Position numbers and translations under genes: made by a program. The notes beneath the pieces were generated by a model. The model saw only the letters and a program-made list of their open reading frames with translations, was not told the DNA's origin and did not search any database. Below are positions 26,601 to 33,915 of a DNA stretch of 44,453 nt, piece by piece. The stretch is taken from assembly GCF_007993045.1 (NCBI RefSeq), contig NZ_VOOR01000045.1:1-44453 (forward strand), written 5' to 3'. This DNA is from Phaeodactylibacter luteus. Lineage in GTDB: Bacteria; Bacteroidota; Bacteroidia; Chitinophagales; Saprospiraceae. Numbering within the stretch: position 1 is the first letter of the stretch; each line of letters begins with the position of its first letter.

Positions 26601-26948
26601 GAGATCACAGCAGAAGATATCCCTGGCCTGCTCGTTGCCAACGATGGCCCTCTGACTGTCGCTTTGGATGTAACCCTGACCCCTGAGCTCGAAGCGGAAG
26701 GTATGGCGCGGGATATCGTCAACCGCATTCAGAATATCCGTAAGGACAGCAATTTTGAGGTGACCGATCGTATCGCTGTACAACTGCAGGGCCACGATGC
26801 GCTGAACAGTGCAGTACGCCATTTCGGTGATTACATCAAAGCGGAAACGCTCGCCAACAGCCTTGACCTCCGGCCGGAAGTGCCCGGCGGGCAAGAGATT
26901 GAGTTGCCAGGCGGCGTGAACGTTCAGATACTGGTCAGCCGGGTTTAA
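23637..26948 (+). CDS. ileS: Isoleucyl-tRNA synthetase, type 2 (GXHH variant)
   Basis: The 1103-residue class I synthetase charges tRNA-Ile. The KMSKS loop is intact (641-645). A CP1 editing domain follows the DTHGLPIELNVEKELGI segment, and a long C-terminal anticodon-binding region completes it. Length and motifs fit the eukaryote-like IleRS2 group common in Bacteroidota. The first signature motif reads G54-I55-H56-H57 (GKPGIHHVM) instead of HXGH, that is, the first and third residues are swapped. This swap has been reported to give IleRS2 extreme mupirocin resistance. No second ileS is seen in the window. The gene is preceded by the leader peptide and terminator and followed by its own terminator. 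Confidence 0.97.
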   Translation: MYKEYKGLNLPQIDQDILKFWEEHNIFQQSVEQRPAENSFVFYEGPPSANGKPGIHHVMARTVKDLFCRFHSMKGQRVERKGGWDTHGLPIELNVEKELGITKEDIGSKISVDEYNAKCRETVMRYKDMWDNITRKMGYWVDLDNPYITFENNYIETVWWLLQQLYQKGLLYKGFTIQPFSPAAGTGLSSHELNMPGTYKDIKDISAVAQFKIKGTADEYFLAWTTTPWTLPSNTALAVGKDITYVKVRAYNRYTGQLGTVILAKDRLSHYFTEAKPELQPEEVKAGNKPIPYLEVLGEVKGHELEGMEYEQLMGYVQPEKTAFKVLIGDFVSTDDGTGIVHIAPTFGADDFRVAAKYGIPPLLVKDEEGNSGPLVDRQGRFVKEVTDFAGRYVKDYGQEEERPVDADIVIKLKEENKLFHSEKYLHSYPHCWRTDRPVLYYPLDSWFVKATAAKERMYELNKTINWKPAATGENRFGKWLENLQDWNLSRSRYWGIPLPIWRTEDAKSEKCIGSVEELRQEIEKANQALGLQQQAPKDLHRPYIDEVVLVSEDGQPMKRETDLIDVWFDSGSMPYAQWHYPFENKEVFERKFPANFIAEGVDQTRGWFYTLHAIATMVFDSVAFKNVVSNGLVLDADGNKMSKSKGNVIDPFGAIEQYGADAVRWYMMANANPWDNLKFDLNGVGEVQRKFFGTLYNTYSFFSLYANIDQFDNAAPQVPLKTRPEIDQWIISLLNSLVKDTEADYANYEPTQAARKIQSFVTDNLSNWYVRLCRRRFWKPAQQQNGQAAGMDADKLAAYQTLYECLLTVSKLIAPVSPFFADWLYQNLNSATKLESHASVHLADFPSVSGSAIDKALEQRMDYAQRISSLVFALRKKEDLRVRQPLQKIMLPVLDPSFRAQVEQVSELIASEVNVKAIEYLDDTSGVLKKRIKPNFKTLGRRLGKDMKLAAGAIAKFSQEDIANLEKAGTYTLNANGNSYELTLEDFEITAEDIPGLLVANDGPLTVALDVTLTPELEAEGMARDIVNRIQNIRKDSNFEVTDRIAVQLQGHDALNSAVRHFGDYIKAETLANSLDLRPEVPGGQEIELPGGVNVQILVSRV

Positions 26949-26974
26949 CCCCCGCGCGAGGCTGTCCCTTTTGG

Positions 26975-27013
26975 AAAAGGCGGTGCTGTTGAAACCACGC
27001 ACCGCCTTTTTTT
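26975..27013 (+). terminator. Rho-independent terminator of ileS
   Basis: A 12-bp stem (AAAAGGCGGTGC at 26975-26986 with its complement at 26999-27010) has a 12-base loop and a run of seven T residues. It lies 26 bases beyond the ileS stop. Confidence 0.9.
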
Positions 27014-27091
27014 CATAGCTGCCCCCCTGCCAAACTTGATTGGAACTACTATTAGATTTTACAATTATAGACTGTCTTAAGAAGCATAAGT

Positions 27092-27169
27092 CTACAGTAC
27101 GCCGTTCGTCCCTGCCTCTTTGAGGATGCTCAGTTTGTCCTGGGCAGTGAATTTGCGTTTCTTTGCCAT
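27092..27169 (-). pseudogene. Remnant of an IS3-type transposase OrfA
   Basis: Twenty-five residues starting MAKKRKFTAQDKLSILKEAG and ending NGVL before a stop resemble the N-terminal helix of IS3-family OrfA proteins (KKRKFTxExKLxIvKEAxxNGV). The helix-turn-helix and the catalytic part are gone, so this is only a fragment. It marks the left border of the AT-rich island. Confidence 0.6.
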
Positions 27170-27272
27170 GTTCAAAATTACAGTTTTTGAACCATAATCC
27201 GTTCCGATGTATTGGGGGGGGCAAAACAGCAGCTGGCCTTCTTACTCTTCTTCTAATGAAGTTTCTTTTACC

Positions 27273-27456
27273 GGGCGCAAACCAGATTGTCGTTTTTCTG
27301 GATGGGGCCTGCCCCTGCCAACGGGCAGGTGCCGCTATGCTGCGGGGCTCGCTGTCCGCTCGGCCCTAACGGGCTTGCCACCCCTTCGCAGCGCTAGGCC
27401 AATGCCAGGCTAAAGCTAGAAAAACATAAACACCTGCGACATTTTGGTTTACGCCC
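27273..27456 (+). repeat. Intergenic MITE-like repeat, copy D
   Basis: This 184-bp copy has both termini well preserved: GGGCGCAAACCAGATTG at the left and TTGGTTTACGCCC at the right. The right terminus overlaps the end of the Fic gene: the GGGGCGTAA of the repeat on the minus strand encodes the last Gly-Ala and the stop codon of Fic. It lies between the convergent ileS and fic genes. Confidence 0.85.
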
Positions 27457-28510
27457 CTTTTACCAAATAAATCGTAGCCTTGCCGTCACCAATTTTTTCA
27501 ATTACTCCTTCTCGATGTAAGTAAAGCATATCCTTTTTGATCGTATGAATGGATTCTTGTTTCATGAATTCAGCAACATCACTCGTTTTCACAGGTTCGT
27601 TTTTTCGAATGAAGGCCATGACTATTCTTTGCCGCTCATTTAGATAAGGGCCTTTGCTTTTATATCTCGAATATTTCTCTTCCAGTTTCTGGATTAGGAT
27701 TTCCAAGCTTTCTAGAAAGAAAATCATCCATTTATCAATAATTTCATTTTCTGAATACCGATGTTTTTGAGCATCCATTAGTACTTGATAATAGCGTTGC
27801 TTTTCTTTTTCAATTTGGTTTTCAAAAGAGACGTATTGAATAAACGGATAATCGTTTTTCATTAGGAGTAGGGTAGTAAGTAATCTAGACAATCTCCCAT
27901 TACCATCTTGAAAAGGGTGAATGGATAAGAATTCATAGACAAAGGCTCCAATAATGATCAAAGGATGGATTTCATTGGACTGAAGATTATCATTGGCCCA
28001 GATAATCAAATCATCCATTTCCTTTTTAACAAGATAAGGTTCTGAGGTATTGAACATTATTCGCTGCTCACCTCCCGGATATGTTGCCACTACCTTATTT
28101 GATAACTGTTTATAATCCCCCTTATGCGTTTGATCTTTACCACTGTATTTCAAGAGTTGATTATGCAGATTGAAGATATTAGATTCATTAAGATCTATTC
28201 CAGAATAGTTTTCCAGGATGATTTCTAATACATCATAGTAACCAAAAACTTCTTGTTCGTCTCTGGTCTCAAGTTTATTGATTTTGATATTTGCCAATAA
28301 GGTCTCTACTTCTTCATTGGTCAGTGTAGCCCCTTCAATTCTAGTTGAAGATCCGATACTTTGGATAGTAGCAATTTTTCGTAGTTCTCTTAGGTATCTA
28401 TTTTCCTCTTTTTCAATAGCCAACCACTTCCCCTTGAAAGAATCAATGAGCCCAATCTTGTTGATTATTTTTTGGGTTGTAGGGAAATCAAACCTTAGCT
28501 TTTTATCCAT
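27449..28510 (-). CDS. Fic family protein (class II, self-inhibited)
   Basis: The 353-residue protein has the Fic active site HPFQDGNGRLSR with catalytic H198, and upstream an inhibitory helix motif S55-T-R-I-E59-G60 ([S/T]xxxE[G/N]) in the N-terminal region, which defines a class II Fic enzyme. A winged-helix region (ERQRIVMAFIRKNEPVKTSDVAEFM) closes the C-terminus. Such proteins usually transfer AMP to hydroxyl side chains of target proteins, with the Glu of the inhibitory helix blocking ATP. The gene is AT-rich, unlike the backbone. It has its own good promoter, and its final codons lie in repeat copy D. Confidence 0.93.
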   Translation of the reverse strand: MDKKLRFDFPTTQKIINKIGLIDSFKGKWLAIEKEENRYLRELRKIATIQSIGSSTRIEGATLTNEEVETLLANIKINKLETRDEQEVFGYYDVLEIILENYSGIDLNESNIFNLHNQLLKYSGKDQTHKGDYKQLSNKVVATYPGGEQRIMFNTSEPYLVKKEMDDLIIWANDNLQSNEIHPLIIIGAFVYEFLSIHPFQDGNGRLSRLLTTLLLMKNDYPFIQYVSFENQIEKEKQRYYQVLMDAQKHRYSENEIIDKWMIFFLESLEILIQKLEEKYSRYKSKGPYLNERQRIVMAFIRKNEPVKTSDVAEFMKQESIHTIKKDMLYLHREGVIEKIGDGKATIYLVKGA

Positions 28511-28529
28511 TACTTATCCGAATTTTATC

Positions 28530-28560
28530 CAAAAGTAAGTGTTTTTTGGGGACGGGCCAA
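28530..28560 (-). promoter_or_regulatory. Promoter of the fic gene
   Basis: On the minus strand TTG (28560-28558), exactly 20 bases, then TACTTTTG (28537-28530) match the Bacteroidota promoter. The start would be about 14 bases before the fic ATG. Confidence 0.65.
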
Positions 28561-28574
28561 GGCAAGGCGGTCTT

Positions 28575-28618
28575 TATTTTATCTGTATTTTATCTGTATT
28601 TTATCTGTATTTTATCTG
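28575..28618. repeat. Tandem 11-bp repeat, four units
   Basis: TATTTTATCTG occurs four times in a row without a mismatch, in the gap between the TPR gene and the fic promoter. Confidence 0.9.
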
Positions 28619-28630
28619 ATTGACAGGCTT

Positions 28631-28700
28631 GCCTGCAACGGTTGGGCTAAACGCAGTAGCGACCAAATGGGAGCTATTGGCGTTTTAGCCTTTGTTAGGC
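28631..28700 (-). repeat. attC-like imperfect palindrome after the TPR gene
   Basis: On the minus strand it starts GCCTAAC, matching the integron R'' box RYYYAAC, and ends CGTTGCAGGC, a degenerate R' box. The inner arms GGCTAAAACGC and GCGTTTAGCC pair with one bulge, and there is a short spacer. It encodes the last residues and stop codon of the TPR protein. Length (70 bp) and layout fit a cassette attachment site, but no integron integrase is in view. Confidence 0.55.
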
Positions 28701-30262
28701 ACAGATTTTCCTTTTTTGTAAGTTTCAATAATTTTCTTTTTCAAAATATCTACTTCCAAGAATCCACTATTTTCAGGAATTTGGCTTACTGCCTCCATTA
28801 TCGGTTCTACATATTCAGACTTAGCAAATATTTCTTCTCTTGCATAATTCAATATTGCTATCCAATTTAATTCACTGTTGCCGATTTGTTTAGTTTTTTC
28901 TATTGCTTCCATATAAAGCCTTCTACCTCCTTCTTCGTTACCACTACGAAACATAATTAACCCTCTTGTTGCTCCTATACATATCCTAGTTGAACTTTCG
29001 ATTCGTTCGTAGTTACTAATTCTTCCCAATGCTGCTAAAGCTTCGATAGTATTATTTTTTTGAGCATATGCATAAGCGAGATTGTTCAAAATTAAAGGGT
29101 CGTGTGGATGACTCATTTCCCCTGCCTTTAAAAACATTATTGATTTATCTTGGTCTCCTAAGATTGTACTTGCTAAATTTGAAGCAAATATCAATGGGCG
29201 TTTTGAAAAAGGCATATCCAAAAACCATTTAGCTGCATTTTCTAACGAATCATCAAACTTTTGTTTTTGAAAGCTATCTAATGCAATTGCCTCATAATTA
29301 TTTTCTACCCGAAATTCTTCTGGATTTAAATCAAATCTACTATCTTTTGTAGACGCCCATTCTATTTGAGCAAGTGTGTTATCATTCGGATTAATTAAAG
29401 CTTTATCAAAGAAAGTCTTACTTTTTTTATTACTACCATTTAACAACTCTACCGTCGCTATCCCACTCGCTAGTTCTGTAAAAGAAAAAGGAGCTACCTT
29501 GTTTGAAGAAATCATTTGCATTCCTTTCTTAATGAATTTTGAATGCTTATTTAATATCGTCGAAACGGCTATTTCTGCTGATAATAACCAAGGATCATAT
29601 TTGGTTATAGGGTTTTTTGTCAGAATTCGATATATATGCTGTAAATGATCATTATTATCTGAAGCATAATGAGTATATAGTCTTGTTGCTGACCTTAGAA
29701 CAAATCTATTATTGGGAGAAAGATTTAAAGCAATATTTATAAAGTGAAGAGCCTTCTGTTCTTGCCCAAGGATTGAGTAATAACGAGAAAGTTCAACATA
29801 GGCTATTGAGTTTGAGGGGGCTTTTTTTATTACTTTTTTTAGACTTCTTATCTTCTGATGAAGCGGTTCAGGATTAATAGAAGAAAGGATAGTTTCTATG
29901 TCAGAGTTGATTAATGCTGATTTAGCATCTTTTTTATTCTGGGAGGGATTAATCACTCTTTCAGCCAAAGATACCTGCGAATAACTAGCGTTATTTTTGT
30001 TGCGTAGGATATATTTGGCTGCTTTAATTACACTTTTATTATCTAATTGATTGTTTACAATTGCTGCACTTAAAAGATCAGATGCAAATGTTACTCCGCT
30101 GTTTAACTCCCAATCAATAATATACTCTTCTATTGAGGTAGGTGATCGTTGCTCTCTCCTCTCAAGCTGGAATGAGTCCAATTCTCCTAATACTGTTGTT
30201 TTCCCAAAACTTCTCCAGTTTGGTACAACTCTTCTATCTTCTGTACTAAATAAGTTTGCCAA
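28685..30262 (-). CDS. TPR-like repeat protein paired with a protein kinase
   Basis: I do not recognise a named family for this 525-residue protein. It is largely helical with tetratricopeptide-like units, for example SIAYVELSRYYSILGQEQKALHFINIALNLSPNN and PLILNNLAYAYAQKNNTIEALAALGRI. The N-terminus (MANLFSTEDRRVVPNWRSFGKTTVLGELDS) is conserved-looking, with no signal peptide or membrane helix. It starts 4 bases after the kinase stop, so the two are one operon and likely partners (substrate, scaffold or sensor). Composition is AT-rich. Its last codons lie in the attC-like element. Confidence 0.7.
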   Translation of the reverse strand: MANLFSTEDRRVVPNWRSFGKTTVLGELDSFQLERREQRSPTSIEEYIIDWELNSGVTFASDLLSAAIVNNQLDNKSVIKAAKYILRNKNNASYSQVSLAERVINPSQNKKDAKSALINSDIETILSSINPEPLHQKIRSLKKVIKKAPSNSIAYVELSRYYSILGQEQKALHFINIALNLSPNNRFVLRSATRLYTHYASDNNDHLQHIYRILTKNPITKYDPWLLSAEIAVSTILNKHSKFIKKGMQMISSNKVAPFSFTELASGIATVELLNGSNKKSKTFFDKALINPNDNTLAQIEWASTKDSRFDLNPEEFRVENNYEAIALDSFQKQKFDDSLENAAKWFLDMPFSKRPLIFASNLASTILGDQDKSIMFLKAGEMSHPHDPLILNNLAYAYAQKNNTIEALAALGRISNYERIESSTRICIGATRGLIMFRSGNEEGGRRLYMEAIEKTKQIGNSELNWIAILNYAREEIFAKSEYVEPIMEAVSQIPENSGFLEVDILKKKIIETYKKGKSVPNKG

Positions 30263-30266
30263 ATGA

Positions 30267-31319
30267 TTAATTGTTTACAGCTATTTCAGCTTTTCTTTTT
30301 AAATAATCTAAGCGTGAAATAAACCTTTCTAAGTTAAAATTACTTCCAATTGAAGTTATTGTTTTCGGATGTCCTCTTTTTTCGGGAAACGGGTTGCACA
30401 AATATTCAACAAGCTTTTTCAATTCTACTCTATCCTTATATTCTTTAATATTCTCCTCAAATTCGTCTAAAGCAGATGAGAATCCATTTTCTAAGTAAGG
30501 TATTAATTCTTCATAAGTTCCATTCCATACTTCCCAGCTAAAATTATGAGGAATATTCTTTCTTAATAAAGCTGACATGCTTATTCCCGAAAAATAGAAC
30601 GTGACTAAACTTCCCAACAAATAACAATCAGTTGCGAAGACTCTCTTTTTCCAATCCTTTTCGTAATAACCATACATTATTTCAGGAGGTGCATAGGTAT
30701 TGTCACCTGAAAATACCATCTTGTTATAAGGTCCATCGATATCTCTACAGATTGAACGACCTAGATCACCAATTTTACTTTCCTTAGACAGATATACTAA
30801 GACATTAGATGGTTTTAAGTCTTGATGAGTTACTTCAACCGCATGAAGTTGTTTCAATCCAATCGCAATGTCATGTAAAGATTTTAATCGCCAAGCATAG
30901 TCTAGTTTTTTAGAAAAATCTAATTTCTTTCTAACATCTCCATCTGCTAAATCAAAAATCAAATAAGGTACAATAGAAATAGCATAACCTGGAATCATTT
31001 CCTCATCTGCAACCTTAACAAATGCAACCTTAGTTACATATTTATTTTTGCAATGTTCAGAAAGATCTCTTTCATAACGATATGCAGTTAACATGTCATT
31101 CATGACATCAACAACTTTTCTGTTTGGATCAGATATTGTCAAAAATTTTGAGAAATCAAACGCTTTCAAAAAACAAGTTTCTCCGTCTTTTTCGACCAAA
31201 TAGCAAACCGAGAAAAAAGACCCTGTCTGATTATCTGTTTTCTTAATTTTCTCTTTTACAAACCATCCAGAAGATAGGGTTCGATTTAATAAATTATGAG
31301 CAGCATTTTCTGTGTTCAT
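30267..31319 (-). CDS. Eukaryotic-like serine/threonine protein kinase
   Basis: This 350-residue cytoplasmic kinase has the ATP lysine K52 (CFLKAF), a catalytic loop HQDLKPSN (H165, D167, K169, N172; HQD in place of HRD), a metal-binding DLG (D185) in place of DFG and an APPE segment, so all catalytic residues needed for phosphotransfer are present. It has no membrane helix, PASTA or other sensor domain. It is immediately upstream of the TPR gene. Neighbours are a restriction-modification pair and a Fic gene in an AT-rich island, a setting typical of defence genes, but no known defence system with this exact pair comes to mind. Confidence 0.88.
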   Translation of the reverse strand: MNTENAAHNLLNRTLSSGWFVKEKIKKTDNQTGSFFSVCYLVEKDGETCFLKAFDFSKFLTISDPNRKVVDVMNDMLTAYRYERDLSEHCKNKYVTKVAFVKVADEEMIPGYAISIVPYLIFDLADGDVRKKLDFSKKLDYAWRLKSLHDIAIGLKQLHAVEVTHQDLKPSNVLVYLSKESKIGDLGRSICRDIDGPYNKMVFSGDNTYAPPEIMYGYYEKDWKKRVFATDCYLLGSLVTFYFSGISMSALLRKNIPHNFSWEVWNGTYEELIPYLENGFSSALDEFEENIKEYKDRVELKKLVEYLCNPFPEKRGHPKTITSIGSNFNLERFISRLDYLKRKAEIAVNN

Positions 31320-31347
31320 GGATTACTTATTTTCCTTTTTTATTTGT

Positions 31348-31414
31348 GCCTAACGGTTAGTATATGAAGCGTAGCATCCCGATAGGTGCTATGATTTTAC
31401 ATACATTGTTAGCC
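31348..31414 (-). repeat. attC-like imperfect palindrome after the methyltransferase gene
   Basis: On the minus strand it opens GGCTAACAATGTATG and closes CATATACTAACCGTTAGGC. The end GTTAGGC is a perfect R' box (GTTRRRY), and the start differs from RYYYAAC by one base. Arms ATAGCACC and GATGCTAC flank a short spacer. It codes the last eight residues and stop codon of the methyltransferase. It is nearly the same length (67 bp) as the element after the TPR gene. Confidence 0.55.
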
Positions 31415-32372
31415 GCTTTTGTTCTTCTAATGCTAGTGTCAATTGTTCAGGAATGCTATAATCTTTTGGTTTTGAAGTCAGTTGGGATTCATCCGAAGCA
31501 ATTCTTGATTTCATTTCAGCATTCGAAATGCTATCAGGTAATGGAATATTTGAGAGTAGTGCTTCATATACTGCATTCCTATTTGATTCTTTTCCTCCAA
31601 CGTGATAAAAATGTTCCTTTGTTGTTACGAAACAATCTTTCCAAACATCAAAAACATAGTCGTTTATTCGATACTTATTACTGAGCCAAGTTGAAAGAAT
31701 GAAATTTGCTCCAGATTCAGTTAATCCATTTTTCAGTAAAATTTCATCCTCTTCTGACCAAGAATCAAAATAATCAACGTGTCTTCCTATATATGGTGGG
31801 TCTGAATAAACAAAATCATTTGGCTGAATTTCTTCCAATGTACTTTTGAAGTCTTGATTTTTAAAAGTGTAATCTCCACTTTCAATAATTTGACTTATGT
31901 TTTCAACTTGATTAGTGATTTTAGTTACAAGGGCTTGAGCAAATCTGTTTGGCTTTTTGCAAAAAGGGACATTAAAACCGCCCTTTTTATTAAAACGCAT
32001 CATTCCATTAAAGCAAGAACGACTTAAAAAAAGAAAGTCAAGAGGATTTCCGTTTGTATTAAATCTATTTCTTAATTCATAGTAATGCTCCCCTTCAGAT
32101 TTTAAGAGCTTTTCACCTTCAGTAATTAAATGTTGCTTAACTAGTCTACTTGTAATTTCTTTATTTTTCAGAGCATTGTAGAAATTAATTAAATGAGGAT
32201 TACTATCACACATTAAAGCTTTCTTAGGTCGAACATTAAAGGCAACAACACCTGTACCCATAAATGGCTCAACCCATCTGTCATATTCTATTTCTTCTAC
32301 GTTTGAAGAAATCCATTCAACAAGTTTAGTTTTTATTCCTTGTGACTTTATTGGTGGTACAAATACTTTCAT
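31389..32372 (-). CDS. DNA adenine-N6 methyltransferase, M.EcoRV-like
   Basis: The 327-residue Dam-type (D12 class) methyltransferase begins with [19 protein letters not shown], close to M.EcoRV. The SAM-binding segment [13 protein letters not shown] follows at about 36-50, and the catalytic DPPY lies at 191-194 ([14 protein letters not shown]). It should methylate the first adenine of GATATC and so protect the host from the adjacent nuclease. The ATG overlaps the nuclease stop by four bases. The C-terminus is longer than I recall for M.EcoRV, with the last residues encoded by the attC-like element. Confidence 0.93.
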   Translation of the reverse strand: MKVFVPPIKSQGIKTKLVEWISSNVEEIEYDRWVEPFMGTGVVAFNVRPKKALMCDSNPHLINFYNALKNKEITSRLVKQHLITEGEKLLKSEGEHYYELRNRFNTNGNPLDFLFLSRSCFNGMMRFNKKGGFNVPFCKKPNRFAQALVTKITNQVENISQIIESGDYTFKNQDFKSTLEEIQPNDFVYSDPPYIGRHVDYFDSWSEEDEILLKNGLTESGANFILSTWLSNKYRINDYVFDVWKDCFVTTKEHFYHVGGKESNRNAVYEALLSNIPLPDSISNAEMKSRIASDESQLTSKPKDYSIPEQLTLALEEQKRLTMYVKS

Positions 32373-33277
32373 TTTTTTGGTTTTCTTTTTGCTCCTTTAG
32401 CGACAACTTTATCAACTAAATCAGTTCGTCCTTTAAATTCAAGAAAGTCCCAAATGTTGGTTACTTTAACAGTCTTACCATCTTTAATCATTGTGGCAGT
32501 TCCATAATTCATCCAATATTCATCAAACCAATCTTCTCCGAGTTTGCTAAATACTCCGTTACCGTTTTTTAAATCTTCTATATCTTTTATTGAACCAATA
32601 TTAGCAGTATTACCTGAGCCTTGACTATCGCTTGCTATCTTCCATTTTGGAGCTGCAAAAAAGTCAAAATCTTTAATGACTGAGGTTATTGATTTAAGGT
32701 TTTCAACTTTAGTAACTTCTCGTTCTCCTATTGGGTCGTTCCCATTTCCGTATTCTTCTTCAAGTTCGTTCACTTGAAAAATTTCTGTTTCGGCTAAATC
32801 ATCAAAATCGGCTCTTGTGTAAATAATTCCTAAACAATAATGACCTGAATACTGGTTGTACGGAAACTGAATGTTTTTATCCTTATCACGTTCTTTGAAA
32901 TATGCTCCGTGACTACCAAGCGTAAAACCTGCTGATTTGTTATTTCTCCTAAATGTCGTTTTTAAATCAAGAGCAAATTTGATTTCGTCATTTTCCTTAT
33001 GAACAAAAGTTAAGTCAGGATACCAATTTTGGTGTTCTGCAAGTATTATTTTATAGCCTGAATTGTCTGCGAATCTCAAAATTTCAGGAAAAATGTGAAT
33101 TTCTAAAATTTTGGAAACGATTTTAGTGTCTGACGAAATGGTGTAAATGTTCTTGTAAACATCTATAAATCCTTTTATAGTCCATTCACCTGTTTCTGTC
33201 GAAACATACTTCTGTAATTCGTCTACAAATCCAGCTAAGGATTTCTCAAATTCTTCTATATATTGCTTTTTGTTCAT
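32369..33277 (-). CDS. Type II restriction endonuclease, EcoRV family
   Basis: The 302-residue protein has the EcoRV catalytic set with identical spacing: D88 (YPDLTF), D104 and K106 (LDLKTTF), counted from the ATG at 33277. The sequence-reading R-loop [13 protein letters not shown] is nearly that of EcoRV. The segments [10 protein letters not shown] and [18 protein letters not shown] also fit. It should cleave GATATC to blunt ends. It is about 55 residues longer than EcoRV, mostly in an insertion at about 155-200 and in the C-terminus. The ATG at 33277 is preferred to a TTG at 33298 that would lie inside the -7 element. It is the first gene of the restriction-modification operon; no separate controller gene is seen. 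Confidence 0.93.
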   Translation of the reverse strand: MNKKQYIEEFEKSLAGFVDELQKYVSTETGEWTIKGFIDVYKNIYTISSDTKIVSKILEIHIFPEILRFADNSGYKIILAEHQNWYPDLTFVHKENDEIKFALDLKTTFRRNNKSAGFTLGSHGAYFKERDKDKNIQFPYNQYSGHYCLGIIYTRADFDDLAETEIFQVNELEEEYGNGNDPIGEREVTKVENLKSITSVIKDFDFFAAPKWKIASDSQGSGNTANIGSIKDIEDLKNGNGVFSKLGEDWFDEYWMNYGTATMIKDGKTVKVTNIWDFLEFKGRTDLVDKVVAKGAKRKPKK

Positions 33278-33295
33278 TTGCTTTTTTAGTATTCC

Positions 33296-33303
33296 CAAAG
33301 GTA
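33296..33303 (-). promoter_or_regulatory. Putative -7 element of the restriction-modification operon
   Basis: On the minus strand TACCTTTG matches TAnnTTTG, about 19 bases before the ATG at 33277. No TTG is found at the usual distance. Confidence 0.45.
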
Positions 33304-33521
33304 CAATTTTTCAAACTGTATTTTGGGGTTGTTGAATTGCGGCCAACTCGCTAATACACGCACTTCCCCCCCCAATTCGTCGTTCTTTTTCCCACTTTGC
33401 CTAGGCTGAGCCTACCTGCTTGCAGGGCCCGGTGCGCCGCGCTACAGCTCAGACAATGCTACAATATACAAAAAGGCCACAATGCTGCCTACTTGCCAAT
33501 AGAAAAAAAACAGCCTGCCGG

Positions 33522-33575
33522 CAGGGCAGTGCGGCTGCCCGGCAGGGAAGTGCGGCTGCCCGGTGGGGAAGTGCC
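33522..33575. repeat. GC-rich 21-bp tandem repeat
   Basis: The unit CAGGGAAGTGCGGCTGCCCGG occurs about two and a half times with one or two differences per unit. It lies beside the truncated repeat copy E, in the 431-base gap between the restriction gene and the XRE regulator gene. Apart from these two repeats the gap shows nothing I can name. Confidence 0.75.
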
Positions 33576-33585
33576 CCCCCCCTTG

Positions 33586-33693
33586 GCACCGGCCTAGCGC
33601 TGCGGAGGGGTGGCAAGCCCGATAGGGCCGAGCGAAGAGCGAGCCCCGCAGCATAGCGGCGCCTGCCGTTAGGCAGGGGCAGGCCCCCATCCT
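33586..33693 (-). repeat. Intergenic MITE-like repeat, copy E (truncated)
   Basis: Only the core of the family is present (GGCCTAGCGCTGCGGAGGGG, then the GGGCCGAGCG and GCATAGCGGC blocks). Neither GGGCGYAAACC terminus can be found. It lies just downstream of the XRE regulator gene and close to the right border of the AT-rich island. Confidence 0.75.
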
Positions 33694-33708
33694 TGCGGCA
33701 AGCCTGAT

Positions 33709-33915
33709 TTAAGCCCGATCTTCTTCCTCTAGCTCGAAAAGGGCATTGACAGGCAAGCCGAAGATAGCCGACAGCCGCAGTGCCAGTACTGTGGAGGGGA
33801 TGTATTTCCCAGATTCTATAGCGTTGATGGTCTGACGGCTCACTTTGGCCTTCTCCGCAAGCGCTGCCTGAGTGAGGTTGTGGCGTGCCCGCTCTACTTT
33901 CAGGTTATTCCTCAT
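33709..33915 (-). CDS. XRE-family HTH transcriptional regulator
   Basis: The 68-residue protein is a single helix-turn-helix domain: MRNNLKVERARHNLTQAALAEKAKVSRQTINAIESGKYIPSTVLALRLSAIFGLPVNALF. This is the small XRE type that usually controls an adjacent membrane protein gene. The ATG at 33915 was chosen because the domain begins directly there; an upstream extension in frame would only read through the neighbouring gene. It overlaps the end of the upstream membrane protein gene by 11 bases, so the pair forms an operon that probably regulates itself through the palindrome at 34404-34419. Confidence 0.92.
   Translation of the reverse strand: MRNNLKVERARHNLTQAALAEKAKVSRQTINAIESGKYIPSTVLALRLSAIFGLPVNALFELEEEDRA

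Noticed and set aside
25161-27224. Minus-strand frames of 292 and 365 codons over ileS
   Set aside because: They overlap a complete IleRS and show no recognisable domain; the longer one runs into the intergenic region without a promoter.
27449-28560. Fic as a third integron-like cassette
   Set aside because: It has its own consensus promoter and no attC-like palindrome after its stop, where the MITE-like repeat lies instead.
28575-28618. CRISPR array
   Set aside because: The repeats are only 11 bp and directly adjacent, with no spacers and no cas genes.
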